A stretch of 64,000 nucleotides of DNA from assembly GCF_943913955.1 (NCBI RefSeq), contig NZ_CALUAE010000020.1, positions 1-64,000 of the forward strand, in the 5' to 3' direction. The stretch comes from Mycolicibacterium bacteremicum (GTDB lineage Bacteria > Actinomycetota > Actinomycetes > Mycobacteriales > Mycobacteriaceae). Position 1 is the stretch's first letter. Each line of letters opens with the position of its first letter. This document shows positions 1 to 8,369 of the stretch, piece after piece. The notes under the pieces are model-generated. The model had not been told where the DNA came from, ran no database searches, and saw nothing but the letters and a program-made list of their open reading frames with translations. The translations under genes were made by a program, and so were the position numbers.

Positions 1-859
1 CCACCGCACCACCAGGTCGGATGAGCGTGACGTGCGGTAGCACCCCACCGGACATCGGTCGCGTCGACTGCGACAGATAGGTCCGCAGGATCTGCCCGAT
101 GGCATCACCCCGGCGCTTCTCGATCGGCCGCGGGTCCGGTGACCCGTCCGGCAGCGGCACCGGACGGCACAACGGATCCAGGGACGCACACAGTTCTTCC
201 CCGGTTCCCACGTCGAGGTTGAGGGTGGCCTCGTAGCGACCCTCCTCGCCCAAAACCAGGGTCATGGTGTTGAGGTCGGGGTCTTCGGCGACCGGTACCG
301 CACGCTCTTCCGGTGGTAGGTCTGCGGTGCGGTCGATGGCGATCGCCCGAGCCTTCTTGCCCACTTCGGCCGGGGTCGTCTGAGTCATCAGTTTCGTCAC
401 CACGGCAGCCCGATCCTGCTCGGACAGTTCGGTTCTGGCGTTGATGTGGGTGACGCCTTTGCCGACGGCGTCGGCGAACTCGATGCTGATTCCACCCAGG
501 CGTTGTGCGGTGGTCAGGGCCGGCAGCAGGTGTGCCGCGCGGCCTACCCGCACCGCGCGCATCGCCGCACCCGGCGCCATGCCGAGCAGACCAAGTAGAT
601 CGGTGCCCGTCTTCAGGTGACGCCGCGCCGGGATCCCCGCGCGTTCGGCAGCCGCCACCGCCGAGGCAATGACATGGTCGGCCAGGTTGCGTACCGTCAC
701 CGCCGCAGCCAGCACCGCCAACAGCGCCGCGTCATCAACAACCGGCCGCGGACACTCCAACAGACGAAACAGCCTCCGATCAACCTGATCGTCCGGCGGC
801 GACGGGGTGAGGTCATCGATCAGCGCATCGACAAATGAGTCGAAATGGGTGGCGTCCAT
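1..859 (-). CDS. DUF222 / 13E12 repeat family protein, 3' end outside window
   Basis: The N-terminal 286 residues of a DUF222 protein are visible; members of this family usually continue into a C-terminal HNH nuclease domain, which lies beyond the window edge. The start is the ATG at 859 (MDATHFDSF); an in-frame stop lies a few codons upstream, so the start cannot be earlier. The visible part is mostly helical and Ala/Arg rich, with features such as ARRHLKTGTDLL and DLNTMTLVLGEEGRYEA. In M. tuberculosis several 13E12 genes belong to the LexA/SOS regulon, and a near-perfect mycobacterial SOS box lies 142 bases upstream here (1001-1016). The precise function of the family is not established. 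It is a common dispersed mycobacterial gene and seems unrelated to the catabolic genes next to it. Confidence 0.85.
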   Translation of the reverse strand, partial: MDATHFDSFVDALIDDLTPSPPDDQVDRRLFRLLECPRPVVDDAALLAVLAAAVTVRNLADHVIASAVAAAERAGIPARRHLKTGTDLLGLLGMAPGAAMRAVRVGRAAHLLPALTTAQRLGGISIEFADAVGKGVTHINARTELSEQDRAAVVTKLMTQTTPAEVGKKARAIAIDRTADLPPEERAVPVAEDPDLNTMTLVLGEEGRYEATLNLDVGTGEELCASLDPLCRPVPLPDGSPDPRPIEKRRGDAIGQILRTYLSQSTRPMSGGVLPHVTLIRPGGAV

Positions 860-1000
860 GATGGATACCGGCTTTCACACTCGGTGCCCGAGGGCACGAT
901 GAGGCAACACATGCCTGGTCCCGCAGGACCAGGGCAACCTCGCCGCGACCGGGGCCACGGTCTGGCGCTCACCGGGTGAAGATTGGGAGCGATGCTGCAT

Positions 1001-1016
1001 TCGAACTTGTGTTCTA
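1001..1016. promoter_or_regulatory. LexA (SOS) box upstream of the DUF222 gene
   Basis: TCGAACTTGTGTTCTA matches the mycobacterial LexA consensus TCGAAC-N4-GTTCGA at 11 of 12 positions. A second, unspaced palindrome TGTTCGAACA lies at 1026-1035. Both sit in the 238-base gap upstream of the minus-strand DUF222 gene and downstream of the kinase-like gene, so the DUF222 gene is the likely target. Confidence 0.7.
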
Positions 1017-1097
1017 TCGTACACCTGTTCGAACAAGTCGGCAAGCTTTTTTTCACGAGTGGGATCCATCAGGACATCGGTGGCGCCCGCTCCGGTC

Positions 1098-2357
1098 CTA
1101 CCTGGGCACGCGTCCCAACAACGCCCCGACATCCTCGCTCTCCCACAGGTGCAACACATTCGACAGCATCAGCAACGGCGCCCGCACCGCCTCGGAGCCG
1201 CTGATCCGTGGATCGCGCCGATCGACCACGTCGGCCAGATCCGGAATCGCCGCGCGCACCATGCGAGGGGTGTCCAGCAGCCAGGCCACCCCCATCACGA
1301 CGGCGTAGAGCACCAACTGGGTGCGCAGCAGCGCGGTGTCGAGCTCGGGTCCACCGGCGGCGGTGAACTCGATCGCGAAGTGTTCGAGCAGATCATCCAG
1401 GTGCTCACGCCACAGATCGGTCTCCGCGCTGCACAGCGCACCCCACAGCGCCATGGCCACGTTCATCACGCTGACGCAGCCCCAGTCCATCAGCCCGCAG
1501 CGCAGCACCCCGTCGGAATCTCGCCAGAACCACGCGTTGTCCACGTTGGCATTCCAATGACACAGCGCGTTGTGGGCGCCGGTGTCCTGTAGCCAGGCCA
1601 GTATCTCGTCCTCGGCCGCCGCCACCCGTGCGACATCGTCGAGCATGCGGTCGGCGAACGCGGTCACATCGGGCAACAGATCAGGGTGGGCCGCGCCGAA
1701 ATCCCTTACCCGTCGGACACGGTCGAGCAGTTCGGCATCGTCGCACCGGATACGTTTGCCGACGCTCACCCGCTCGGCATCGAACGCGAACTCGTCATTC
1801 ACCGAGGCAGGCAACCGACCCGACCGGTGCGCGCCGGCCAACCGGGCCACCCCGGTCAGCAGCGCACGGTAGTGGCCGAGCTGATCGGGCATCGCGTAGT
1901 CGAGGCATTTCTCGTAGTGCCGCTCGACATTTCCGCTGCCGTAGCCGATGCGTTCGGTCACCAGGATGCCGGTGCAGGTGTCGTCCTGATAGGCACCGAA
2001 CAGGCAGGCCGGCACCGGTACCGGCAGCACTGCGGCCGCCGACAGCGCGGCGAATCGAATTTCGAGGTCCATCTGGGACCTGCCCCGGTCGCGGCGCGGA
2101 TCGTCGAAGTCGCGGGAGAACTTGACGAAAAGCTCGGTCGGTGGGCCGGGTTGCAGATACTCGACGTCCAGCAGCGCCTTGCGCCCGGTGCTGCCGCCGC
2201 CGCATTCGGAGAACCGGGTCACTGCCGTGATCCGGTTGTCGGAGGGCAGCGCACCGAAGCGATGCATCGCGGTGGTCAGAAAGTCGGCGCCACCGACCCG
2301 TAGCGCATCCGGTTCGGCTGGAAAGAGCAGGCCGTCGGCGGAAGCCCAGCGGGTCAT
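1098..2357 (-). CDS. aminoglycoside phosphotransferase-like (protein-kinase-fold) enzyme
   Basis: This 419-residue protein belongs to the APH/choline-kinase-like fold. The catalytic loop appears as HNALCHWNANVDNAWF, with the Asn in place, and the metal-binding acidic motif follows as LMDWGCVSVMN. The catalytic Asp position seems replaced by Asn (HWNANVDN rather than HGDxxxxN), so activity is not assured. The start chosen is ATG 2357 (MTRWASADG), overlapping the upstream stop as ATGA; a longer frame from 2423 would run into the upstream gene. It is last in an operon with three short-chain-type dehydrogenases. Actinobacterial APH-like proteins in lipid clusters can act on hydroxyacyl-CoAs, but the substrate here is unknown. 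Confidence 0.7.
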   Translation of the reverse strand: MTRWASADGLLFPAEPDALRVGGADFLTTAMHRFGALPSDNRITAVTRFSECGGGSTGRKALLDVEYLQPGPPTELFVKFSRDFDDPRRDRGRSQMDLEIRFAALSAAAVLPVPVPACLFGAYQDDTCTGILVTERIGYGSGNVERHYEKCLDYAMPDQLGHYRALLTGVARLAGAHRSGRLPASVNDEFAFDAERVSVGKRIRCDDAELLDRVRRVRDFGAAHPDLLPDVTAFADRMLDDVARVAAAEDEILAWLQDTGAHNALCHWNANVDNAWFWRDSDGVLRCGLMDWGCVSVMNVAMALWGALCSAETDLWREHLDDLLEHFAIEFTAAGGPELDTALLRTQLVLYAVVMGVAWLLDTPRMVRAAIPDLADVVDRRDPRISGSEAVRAPLLMLSNVLHLWESEDVGALLGRVPR

Positions 2358-3331
2358 CGGCGTTGGTCGGCGAAAAACTGGACGGCCCGCTGGATGGAAT
2401 CGCGGACAGGTTCGGGCCGCCAACCCAGCTCACGCACCGCCTTGGAATGGTCGAGCCTGCCCATGTTCTCGACGATCCGCATGCCGGCGGTGGCAAACGG
2501 CAGGTCACGGTTCACCATGCGGGCGGCGAGATCATTGATCCGGGCACCGGCGTAGAGCACCGGAAGTGGGATGCCGATGCGGGGAGCTCGCACACCGCCG
2601 GCCTCGGCCGCCACGGCATGCAGTTCCTGCGAACTCATGAAGCGATCAGAAATGATGTAACGCTCGCCGATTCGCCCTTTCTCGGCGGCCAGCAGCATGG
2701 CGCGGGCGGCGTCCTCGATGCCCACCACCTCAAGGGAGTAGCCGAAATAGAACGGGAATCGGCCGGCGGCAACCATGGCCAATGCTCCGCCGTGCGGCGT
2801 CGGCTGCCAGTCACCGGGACCGTAGGTGGTCGAGACACACATCGCCACGGCGGGCAAGCCGCGGGTGCGGGCGTACTCCAGTACCAAAGCCTCGGCGGCC
2901 CGGCGGGATTCGATGTAGGGCCCGCCGCCGGTCCAGTCGGCTTCGTCCTCCTCGGTGACCGGACGGTCGGTTCCGGCGGCCAAGGTGCCGACGGTACTGG
3001 TGAAGACGAACTTTCCGATACCGGTCGCCACGGCCATGTCCAGGACCCGGCGCAACCCTTCGACGTTGGTGCTGAACAGTGCGCCGGGATCGCGTAGCCA
3101 CGCCCGGGCGTCGACCACGCAGTAATAGAGGACGTCGACGCCCGTCATCGCGGCACGCAACCCGTCATCGTCGAAAAGGTCGCCATAGCAACGCTGTACG
3201 TCCAAGTCGTCGATGCCGCGGGTGTCGCTGGTGCGGCGCAGCAACACCCGGACATCATCACCGCGCAGGGTCAGTTGACGGGTGACGTGGGATCCGAGGA
3301 ACCCGCTGGCACCCATCACCAGGGCGGTCAT
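2354..3331 (-). CDS. NAD-dependent epimerase/dehydratase (extended SDR)
   Basis: This 325-residue extended SDR resembles dihydroflavonol reductase and 3-beta-hydroxysteroid dehydrogenase-like enzymes. The N-terminal nucleotide site is GASGFLGSHV, and TSTVGT supplies the catalytic Ser/Thr strand. The usual YxxxK catalytic pair reads YIESR, so Lys is replaced by Arg, which is unusual and may lower or change activity. It overlaps the genes on both sides by four bases (ATGA), so the four genes from 5247 to 1098 are translationally coupled. It probably oxidises or reduces a hydroxyl on a cyclic or acyl intermediate; the substrate is not shown by the sequence. Confidence 0.8.
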   Translation of the reverse strand: MTALVMGASGFLGSHVTRQLTLRGDDVRVLLRRTSDTRGIDDLDVQRCYGDLFDDDGLRAAMTGVDVLYYCVVDARAWLRDPGALFSTNVEGLRRVLDMAVATGIGKFVFTSTVGTLAAGTDRPVTEEDEADWTGGGPYIESRRAAEALVLEYARTRGLPAVAMCVSTTYGPGDWQPTPHGGALAMVAAGRFPFYFGYSLEVVGIEDAARAMLLAAEKGRIGERYIISDRFMSSQELHAVAAEAGGVRAPRIGIPLPVLYAGARINDLAARMVNRDLPFATAGMRIVENMGRLDHSKAVRELGWRPEPVRDSIQRAVQFFADQRR

Positions 3332-4398
3332 ACCGGCGCGGAGTCGATGCTGGTGTCACCGAGCCGGGCGCTCAGCGCCCCCCACGGATCGGCATATCGA
3401 CCTGGTGCACCGCGGTAGGCACCCTGCCGTTTCACGAACGCCCGCGCGAGCGGGGCGATCAGTCGGGAGGGGTGCCGCTTCCAGCCGGTCTGTACCCGGA
3501 TCTCGTCGAGCATGTCGGGCCAGGAATGGTGCTGGAACTTCAGCAGTTCCTGCGCCCTGGTGGTGTCCATCCAGTCGGTGATGAACCAGTCGTCATCACT
3601 GTCGGGATCGCCGGGGCGGCCCGCGGGCAGCACCCCGGGCATCCCGCGCGCGGCCGCCAGTGCCGCACCGACATCCCCTTGGCGCATGCGGTGGGTTTCG
3701 TCACCGGCGATCAGCAGGATCTCGCCGACCGCGTCGGCGACCGTGGCTGCAGCGAACGCACTCGCCACATCCCGGACATCGACCATGTGGATGCGATTGT
3801 CGGTGGGCAGCGCACTCTCGAAGTACAGCGCGTCCATGGTGAACGGAAGCGCGGACAGGTCGGTGCTCATCACGCCGCCGAGCCGCAGCACGACCCACGG
3901 CAACGACGAGGCCCGCACGTACGCTTCGGATTCCAACTTGTGCTGCCCGTACAGTTCGGTGGGCCGCGGGGGAGTGTCCGCGCGCACCGGGTCCGGATTG
4001 CGGTGGGGATTGCGGGATCCGTACACGGCGTTGCTGGACGCCTGCACGAACCGTGGAGGTTGGGCGGCGGCCGAGGCGATGTCGACCAGGGTTCTTGTGC
4101 CATCGACGTTGACCCGCCGGGCCAGCGCCCGGTTGCGGTAGATCGGCGGCGGGATCACCGCGGCCAGATGGACGATCGCCTCCGGAGCGATCTCGTCGAT
4201 GAGCCGCTGCACCTCGGCAGGTGCGGTCAAATCGGCCCACTGCGCGCGGGCGCCGCTCGGAAGGTCTTGCGCCTTGGCCCGATTGGCCTCGGTGCCGAGG
4301 TCGGTGGCGACCACGGCGCGGCCCTCGGCGGCCAATGCCCTGACCGTCGCCGAACCGACCAGTCCGAACGCCCCGGTGACCAGGACGGTGTCGGACAT
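3328..4398 (-). CDS. NAD-dependent epimerase/dehydratase (extended SDR)
   Basis: This is a 356-residue extended SDR with the Rossmann motif VTGAFGLVGSATV near the N terminus, a Ser-rich catalytic strand (VQASSNAVYG) and an intact YGQHK catalytic motif. The C-terminal half carries the substrate-binding region (WFITDWMDTTRAQELLKFQ). It differs strongly from its neighbour at 2354-3331, so it is not a recent duplicate. It starts three bases after the stop of the mycofactocin-type SDR and overlaps the next gene by four bases. A role as hydroxy- or keto-intermediate dehydrogenase in the same pathway is inferred from context only. Confidence 0.8.
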   Translation of the reverse strand: MSDTVLVTGAFGLVGSATVRALAAEGRAVVATDLGTEANRAKAQDLPSGARAQWADLTAPAEVQRLIDEIAPEAIVHLAAVIPPPIYRNRALARRVNVDGTRTLVDIASAAAQPPRFVQASSNAVYGSRNPHRNPDPVRADTPPRPTELYGQHKLESEAYVRASSLPWVVLRLGGVMSTDLSALPFTMDALYFESALPTDNRIHMVDVRDVASAFAAATVADAVGEILLIAGDETHRMRQGDVGAALAAARGMPGVLPAGRPGDPDSDDDWFITDWMDTTRAQELLKFQHHSWPDMLDEIRVQTGWKRHPSRLIAPLARAFVKRQGAYRGAPGRYADPWGALSARLGDTSIDSAPV

Positions 4399-4401
4399 CG
4401 G

Positions 4402-5247
4402 TTACTTCAGGCAGCTACCGGCGTCGACCGGCAGCGTGACGCCGGTGACGTAGCGGGCCTCGTCGGATGCCAGGAACAGCACGGCATTGCTGATGTCCAC
4501 CGCGTCCACCCACGGCACCGGCAGGGTGTGGAACAGCTGGCAGATCGGCGCCATGTCGTCGGGTCCCGGGTTCTCCAGGTCGGGCCGGAACATCTTGAAC
4601 GTGCCCTCGTTGTGCAGCATCTGGGTGCTGACGTGGGTCGGATGCACCGAGTTGGCGCGGATGTTGTGCTGGCCCAGTTCGACGGCGAAGCCACGCATCA
4701 GGCCGACCACGCCGTGCTTGGCGGCCACATAGTTGCCGCAGTGCGGGTAGGCCTTGAGCCCGCCGACCGAGCTGGTGAGGATGATCGATCCGCCGCGTCC
4801 GCCGGCGATGATATGCGGCACAGCGGCTTTCACCGACTTCCAGACGCCCGACAGGTTGATGTCGATCATCTCATCCCAGTCGAGTTCGCTGGTCTCGTGC
4901 AAGACGTCGCCACCGTTGCCGATACCCGCGTTGGCCACCACGATGTCGAGGCGGCCGAGTTGCTCGACGCCGCTGTCGACTGCGGCTTTCACCGCGGCCG
5001 CATCGCGGACGTCGACCTCGGCGGTGACGATGCGCCGGTTGAGGCCCTTGACCAGATTCGCGGTCTCGGCCAGATCGTCGGGGGTCGAGGCCGGGATGGC
5101 GGTGTCGACGCCGGGCCGGATCGGTCCGGCGATGTCGATGGCGATGATGTCGGCGCCCTCTTCGGCGAGCCGGACGGCGTGGCTACGGCCCTGTCCGCGT
5201 GCTGCGCCGGTGATGAATGCGACCTTGCCTTCTACCCGCCCTGCCAT
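4402..5247 (-). CDS. mycofactocin-coupled SDR family oxidoreductase
   Basis: This 281-residue classical SDR carries the signature of the mycofactocin-associated subfamily, ITGAARGQGRSHAVRLAEEGADI, split here as ITGAARGQGRSH followed by LAEEGADIIAIDI. The catalytic set is present: NAG (VVANAGIG), Ser in LTSSVGG, and YVAAK. Enzymes of this subfamily hold their nicotinamide cofactor tightly and are thought to pass electrons to the redox peptide mycofactocin, so it probably oxidises an alcohol. A homologue of the same subfamily is at 55606-56487. It is first gene of a four-gene operon; a GAGAAT-type operator lies at 5366-5380 in front of it. Confidence 0.87.
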   Translation of the reverse strand: MAGRVEGKVAFITGAARGQGRSHAVRLAEEGADIIAIDIAGPIRPGVDTAIPASTPDDLAETANLVKGLNRRIVTAEVDVRDAAAVKAAVDSGVEQLGRLDIVVANAGIGNGGDVLHETSELDWDEMIDINLSGVWKSVKAAVPHIIAGGRGGSIILTSSVGGLKAYPHCGNYVAAKHGVVGLMRGFAVELGQHNIRANSVHPTHVSTQMLHNEGTFKMFRPDLENPGPDDMAPICQLFHTLPVPWVDAVDISNAVLFLASDEARYVTGVTLPVDAGSCLK

Positions 5248-5365
5248 GGTTCCTCGATTCTGCGCTGATGTCGTGGCCTGCTTGGCACTTGCTCAGCACT
5301 CTGTCACCGGTGGCGGTCGGTGTCAACGACAGATTCAATTCGGGATATTTAAACTCTTCGCTTAG

Positions 5366-5380
5366 AAGAATGCCGTTCTC
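5366..5380. promoter_or_regulatory. imperfect GAGAAT-N3-ATTCTC operator
   Basis: AAGAATGCCGTTCTC has one mismatch per half compared with GAGAAT-N3-ATTCTC, the palindrome found in perfect form at 6186, 11764 and 50983. It lies 119 bases upstream of the mycofactocin-type SDR start, between that operon and the TetR gene. Confidence 0.5.
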
Positions 5381-5418
5381 ATACGGGCACGACGAAGCGC
5401 CGCCCCGGCGGACGAGGA

Positions 5419-6129
5419 TCAGTCTTCGGTGGTGAAACCGTGTGCCACGAAGTCCCAGACCTCGTCGGCCGTGATCGGCTTGTTGGTGGCATCGTCGCTG
5501 CCGCTGGACTGGGCGACGAACATGACAGTCTGCATGGTCATCGCCGCCATCCGGCGGGGATTGACCGACGGTCGCAGCCGGCCGGCCGCGGACGCCTCTT
5601 CCATCAACTCGGTCAGCAGCACCAACAGTGGCGCGTGCGCCACCTTGACCTCAGAGGGATGGGACACCAGCAGTCGAGGTGCGAAATCGGTGAACAGCGG
5701 CCGTTTGGCCGTCGGATCCGGACGCGAGGACTCGAACAGCAGCTCGATGGCGACCTTGAGTCGCTCGATGGGATCGGTCTGGCTGGCCGTCGCGGCGCGA
5801 ATCTGATCCGCCGACCGGCTCAGGGCGTCCTCGAAGAGGGCGAGCAGCAGCTCGTGCTTGCCATCGAACTGGAGGTAGAAGCTGCGCAGCGACTGCCGCG
5901 AGCGGTCCACGACCTCCTGCACGGTGAAGTCGGTGCTGCCCTTCTCGATGATGATCGACTGGGCGGCATCAAGGAAGCGCTGGACGCGCTGTGCGGCACG
6001 CAGTTTGGCGGTCTTGATCGACCGCTCGACGGCGCGCTGCTTCCAGGCGGGTTCTTCGCTTGCGCTGGTCACCGACGCCTCACCAGTGGGGAGAACATGA
6101 ATGGACTGTACCGGAGAATGCCTGGGCAT
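5419..6129 (-). CDS. TetR/AcrR family transcriptional regulator
   Basis: This 236-residue TetR protein has an N-terminal helix-turn-helix (RVQRFLDAAQSIIIEKGS, then VQEVVDRSRQSLRSFYLQF) after a basic leader, and a helical ligand domain. The start used is ATG 6129, with GGAG seven bases upstream; GTG 6072 (VTSASEEP) is a plausible shorter alternative. The region upstream holds a perfect 15-base palindrome (6186-6200), suggesting autoregulation. The same palindrome recurs at five other promoters in the window, so this protein is the best candidate for the master regulator of the island. The ligand is probably a CoA thioester or pathway acid (inference from the family). Confidence 0.85.
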   Translation of the reverse strand: MPRHSPVQSIHVLPTGEASVTSASEEPAWKQRAVERSIKTAKLRAAQRVQRFLDAAQSIIIEKGSTDFTVQEVVDRSRQSLRSFYLQFDGKHELLLALFEDALSRSADQIRAATASQTDPIERLKVAIELLFESSRPDPTAKRPLFTDFAPRLLVSHPSEVKVAHAPLLVLLTELMEEASAAGRLRPSVNPRRMAAMTMQTVMFVAQSSGSDDATNKPITADEVWDFVAHGFTTED

Positions 6130-6185
6130 TGCTTCGCTCCACCCCCTCGCGACCTACGTGTCGGAGACTCTAGCTTTCTCATGGC

Positions 6186-6200
6186 GAGAATACTATTCTC
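6186..6200. promoter_or_regulatory. perfect palindrome GAGAAT-N3-ATTCTC, TetR-type operator
   Basis: GAGAATACTATTCTC lies 57 bases upstream of the TetR gene start and downstream of the acyl-CoA dehydrogenase operon. The arms are six bases each, with no mismatch. A further half-site CATTCTCGC follows directly. Confidence 0.7.
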
Positions 6201-6326
6201 ATTCTCGCAGTTTCAGAAGACTTACCGGAAAACCGGCTTTTCCTCTGGTGCGAGTACCGCAGAGATAGCTACGAGGAACCGTGAAACCGCGGGAGAGCAG
6301 CAGAAATCGCCTCGACGCGCGACGGT

Positions 6327-7127
6327 TCAGAGTTGCGCGAGGCGCGGCGCCGATCCGCGCGCCCGCAGGCCCGCGCCCGCTTTACGGGTCAGCTCACGGG
6401 AGTTCCCGAACAGGCCGTCAAGGACCATCACCCGCTTCACATGGTGGTGCAGATCATGTTCCTCGGTGAAACCGATCCCGCCGAGCACCTGCTGGCAGTG
6501 CTTGGCGGCGGTCAGCGCCGCCTTGCCGGCGGCGGCCTTGGCCAGCAGCGCGGTCAGATCCGGGTTGTCCACGCCGGGCAGCGTCAACGTCGCCTCGGCG
6601 CCCTCGATGGCCACCAGGGTCTCGGCCAGTCGGTGCCGCACCGCCTGGAAGGACGCGATGGGCTTGCCGAACTGCACCCGGTCCACGGCATGGGTGCGCG
6701 CCAGGTTCAGCATCGCCCGCGCCGACCCGATCAGCCACCAGCTCACCGCGACCCGGGCTTCGGCGATGCGGATGGGGTAGCCCTCCTCTTCCGGGAAGAG
6801 GGGCAGCCCGCCCAGTGTTGCCGACGGCCGCGGGTCGGCGCTGCGGTCCCACACCACCCAGGTGTTGTTGGCGTAGGGCAGCGGTAACTCGACGGTGTCG
6901 CCGATGGTGTTACCCGTGGCGTTGAGCACCACATCGACCAGGACCGAGGCGTGCGAACCGGTTTCGCCGAGGAGCCGGAACACCAACGGCACCGCCAGTT
7001 CGGGGATGTCGGTGAGCATCTCGGCCCAGCCCAGCTCCATCAGCGCCGCATCCAACTCGGCGCCCGATTTGGCGAGCATGGTCTTGCGCAGCGTGTCTTC
7101 GAGCAGTTCGACTTCGCGGGTGTCCAC
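6327..7127 (-). CDS. short acyl-CoA dehydrogenase, likely subunit of a heteromeric FadE
   Basis: This protein is 266 residues, against about 380 for a complete acyl-CoA dehydrogenase. It keeps the C-terminal helical domain (RVQFGKPIASFQAVRH and LGGIGFTEEHDLHHHVKR) but has a shortened N-terminal part. In mycobacterial sterol catabolism such short FadE proteins pair with a full-length neighbour as alpha2-beta2 enzymes (ChsE4-ChsE5, FadE28-FadE29). The partner here is almost certainly the gene at 7130-8248, whose stop is two bases from this start. The start is GTG 7127 with AAGGA about six bases upstream. Likely role: part of an FAD-dependent alpha,beta-dehydrogenase for a bulky acyl-CoA. Confidence 0.8.
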   Translation of the reverse strand: MDTREVELLEDTLRKTMLAKSGAELDAALMELGWAEMLTDIPELAVPLVFRLLGETGSHASVLVDVVLNATGNTIGDTVELPLPYANNTWVVWDRSADPRPSATLGGLPLFPEEEGYPIRIAEARVAVSWWLIGSARAMLNLARTHAVDRVQFGKPIASFQAVRHRLAETLVAIEGAEATLTLPGVDNPDLTALLAKAAAGKAALTAAKHCQQVLGGIGFTEEHDLHHHVKRVMVLDGLFGNSRELTRKAGAGLRARGSAPRLAQL

Positions 7128-7129
7128 GT

Positions 7130-8248
7130 CTATTCCTTCCCGAGGTCCAGCAGGCGACGGGCGATGATGTTGCGTTGCACCTCGGCCGTCCCGCCGTAGA
7201 TGGTGGCCGCCCGCGAATACAGGAACTCGGACCGCCACTCGTTGTCGTCCAGTTCGATCAGGCCCGGCTGCAGATCGCGCACCGTGTCGTAGAGCCGCTG
7301 TTCGGCGCCGGCCAGCAGCACCTTGTCGATCGAGGTGTCGGCGCCCAGCTTGTGGCCCTCGGCCAGCCGCAGCTGGGTGGCCCGTGACCGGCACCGCAGC
7401 GTGTGCAGCGCCAGGTATGCCTCGCCGAGGTCGGTGTCGACGCCCGAACCCTGCCGTTTGACGTCCTCGATCAGTGCGTCGAAACGTGAGTAGAGATAGG
7501 CGATGCGCTGCCAGAAACAGGTGGAGCGCTCATAGGGCAGCAGGTCCATCGCCAATTGCCAGCCGTCACCGGGCTTTCCGAGGATACGGTCCGTCCCGAC
7601 CACGACATCGTCGAAGTAGACCTCGCAGAATTCGTCCACCCCGTGCATGGTGTGCAGCGGGCGCACGCTGATGCCCGGGGTGTCGAGGTCGACGAAGAAC
7701 GCCGTGATTCCCTGGTGGCCCTCACCGGTGCGGGTGAGCAGGATGCAGCGGTGTGAGAACTGCGCGAAGCTGGTCCACACCTTCTGGCCATTTATGATGT
7801 AACGCTGCTGATCCTGCGGATCTTGGACGGCTTTCGTGGTCAACGAGGCCAGGTCGCTGCCCGAACCCGGTTCGGAGAACCCCTGGCACCATTGCTCCTC
7901 ACCGGACAGCAGCTTGGGCACCATCTCGGCGGCCAGTTCGGGTGAGGCGTAATCGATCATCGTCGGTGCGAGCACCTCGAGCATCGAGTACGGTCCGGGC
8001 TCGGCCAGTCGCCGACCCACCACCTCTTCACCGACGATGGCCCGCAGGATCGCCGGACCGCCGAGGCCGCCGGCGTGCTCGGGCCAGCCGTATCGGCTCC
8101 AGCCCGCGTCGTACAACGCCTTCTGCACCCGGGCGAACTGGCGGATGTGGCCCTCCAGCGAGTGGTCCTCCGGCGGGGTCAGATCGTTGTCGGCCAGCCA
8201 TTCCCGCAGTGCGGTGCGGAACGCGGCAGGTTCGTGCAGCTCGTTCAT
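7130..8248 (-). CDS. acyl-CoA dehydrogenase (full-length FadE)
   Basis: This 372-residue acyl-CoA dehydrogenase has the FAD/substrate motifs CQGFSEPGSGSDLASL and YIINGQKVWTS, and a C-terminal IYGGTAEVQRNIIARRLL. The usual IYEGT glutamate is replaced (IYGGT), which fits a heteromer in which another residue or subunit supplies the base; LPYERS is a candidate. The start is ATG 8248 (MNELHEPAAF), which overlaps the stop of a 19-codon mini-ORF as ATGA. It pairs with the short FadE downstream. The operon order suggests that it acts after the Rieske-module genes located upstream on the same strand. Confidence 0.88.
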   Translation of the reverse strand: MNELHEPAAFRTALREWLADNDLTPPEDHSLEGHIRQFARVQKALYDAGWSRYGWPEHAGGLGGPAILRAIVGEEVVGRRLAEPGPYSMLEVLAPTMIDYASPELAAEMVPKLLSGEEQWCQGFSEPGSGSDLASLTTKAVQDPQDQQRYIINGQKVWTSFAQFSHRCILLTRTGEGHQGITAFFVDLDTPGISVRPLHTMHGVDEFCEVYFDDVVVGTDRILGKPGDGWQLAMDLLPYERSTCFWQRIAYLYSRFDALIEDVKRQGSGVDTDLGEAYLALHTLRCRSRATQLRLAEGHKLGADTSIDKVLLAGAEQRLYDTVRDLQPGLIELDDNEWRSEFLYSRAATIYGGTAEVQRNIIARRLLDLGKE

Positions 8249-8369
8249 GCGGTTACCTCGCAGGCTCGGTTCCCGCATGGCAGATTCATGATTCGCTCGC
8301 TCATGCGATTGCCTCGCAGGCTCGGCTCTCGCATGGCAGATCCATGATTCGCTCGCTTCGCTTGCTCAT
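8245..8369 (-). repeat. two tandem MIRU-like intergenic units with coupled mini-ORFs
   Basis: Two tandem copies of a roughly 60-base unit fill the gap between the NTF2-like gene and the acyl-CoA dehydrogenase. Copy 1 (8301-8369) encodes 22 residues ending SRACEAIA, and copy 2 (8245-8304) encodes 19 residues ending GNRACEVTA. Each mini-ORF starts inside the preceding stop and ends inside the next start as ATGA, so the reading chain is never interrupted. Related units occur at 39524-39571, 48042-48110 and 58889-58957. The layout is that described for mycobacterial interspersed repetitive units. Whether the peptides have a role beyond coupling is unknown. Confidence 0.7.

Noticed and set aside
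3472..5268. A 598-codon open frame on the plus strand opposite the SDR genes
   Set aside because: It has no recognisable domain, poor start context and a Gly/Arg/His/Val-rich composition typical of antisense frames in GC-rich DNA. The minus-strand genes with catalytic motifs explain the region.
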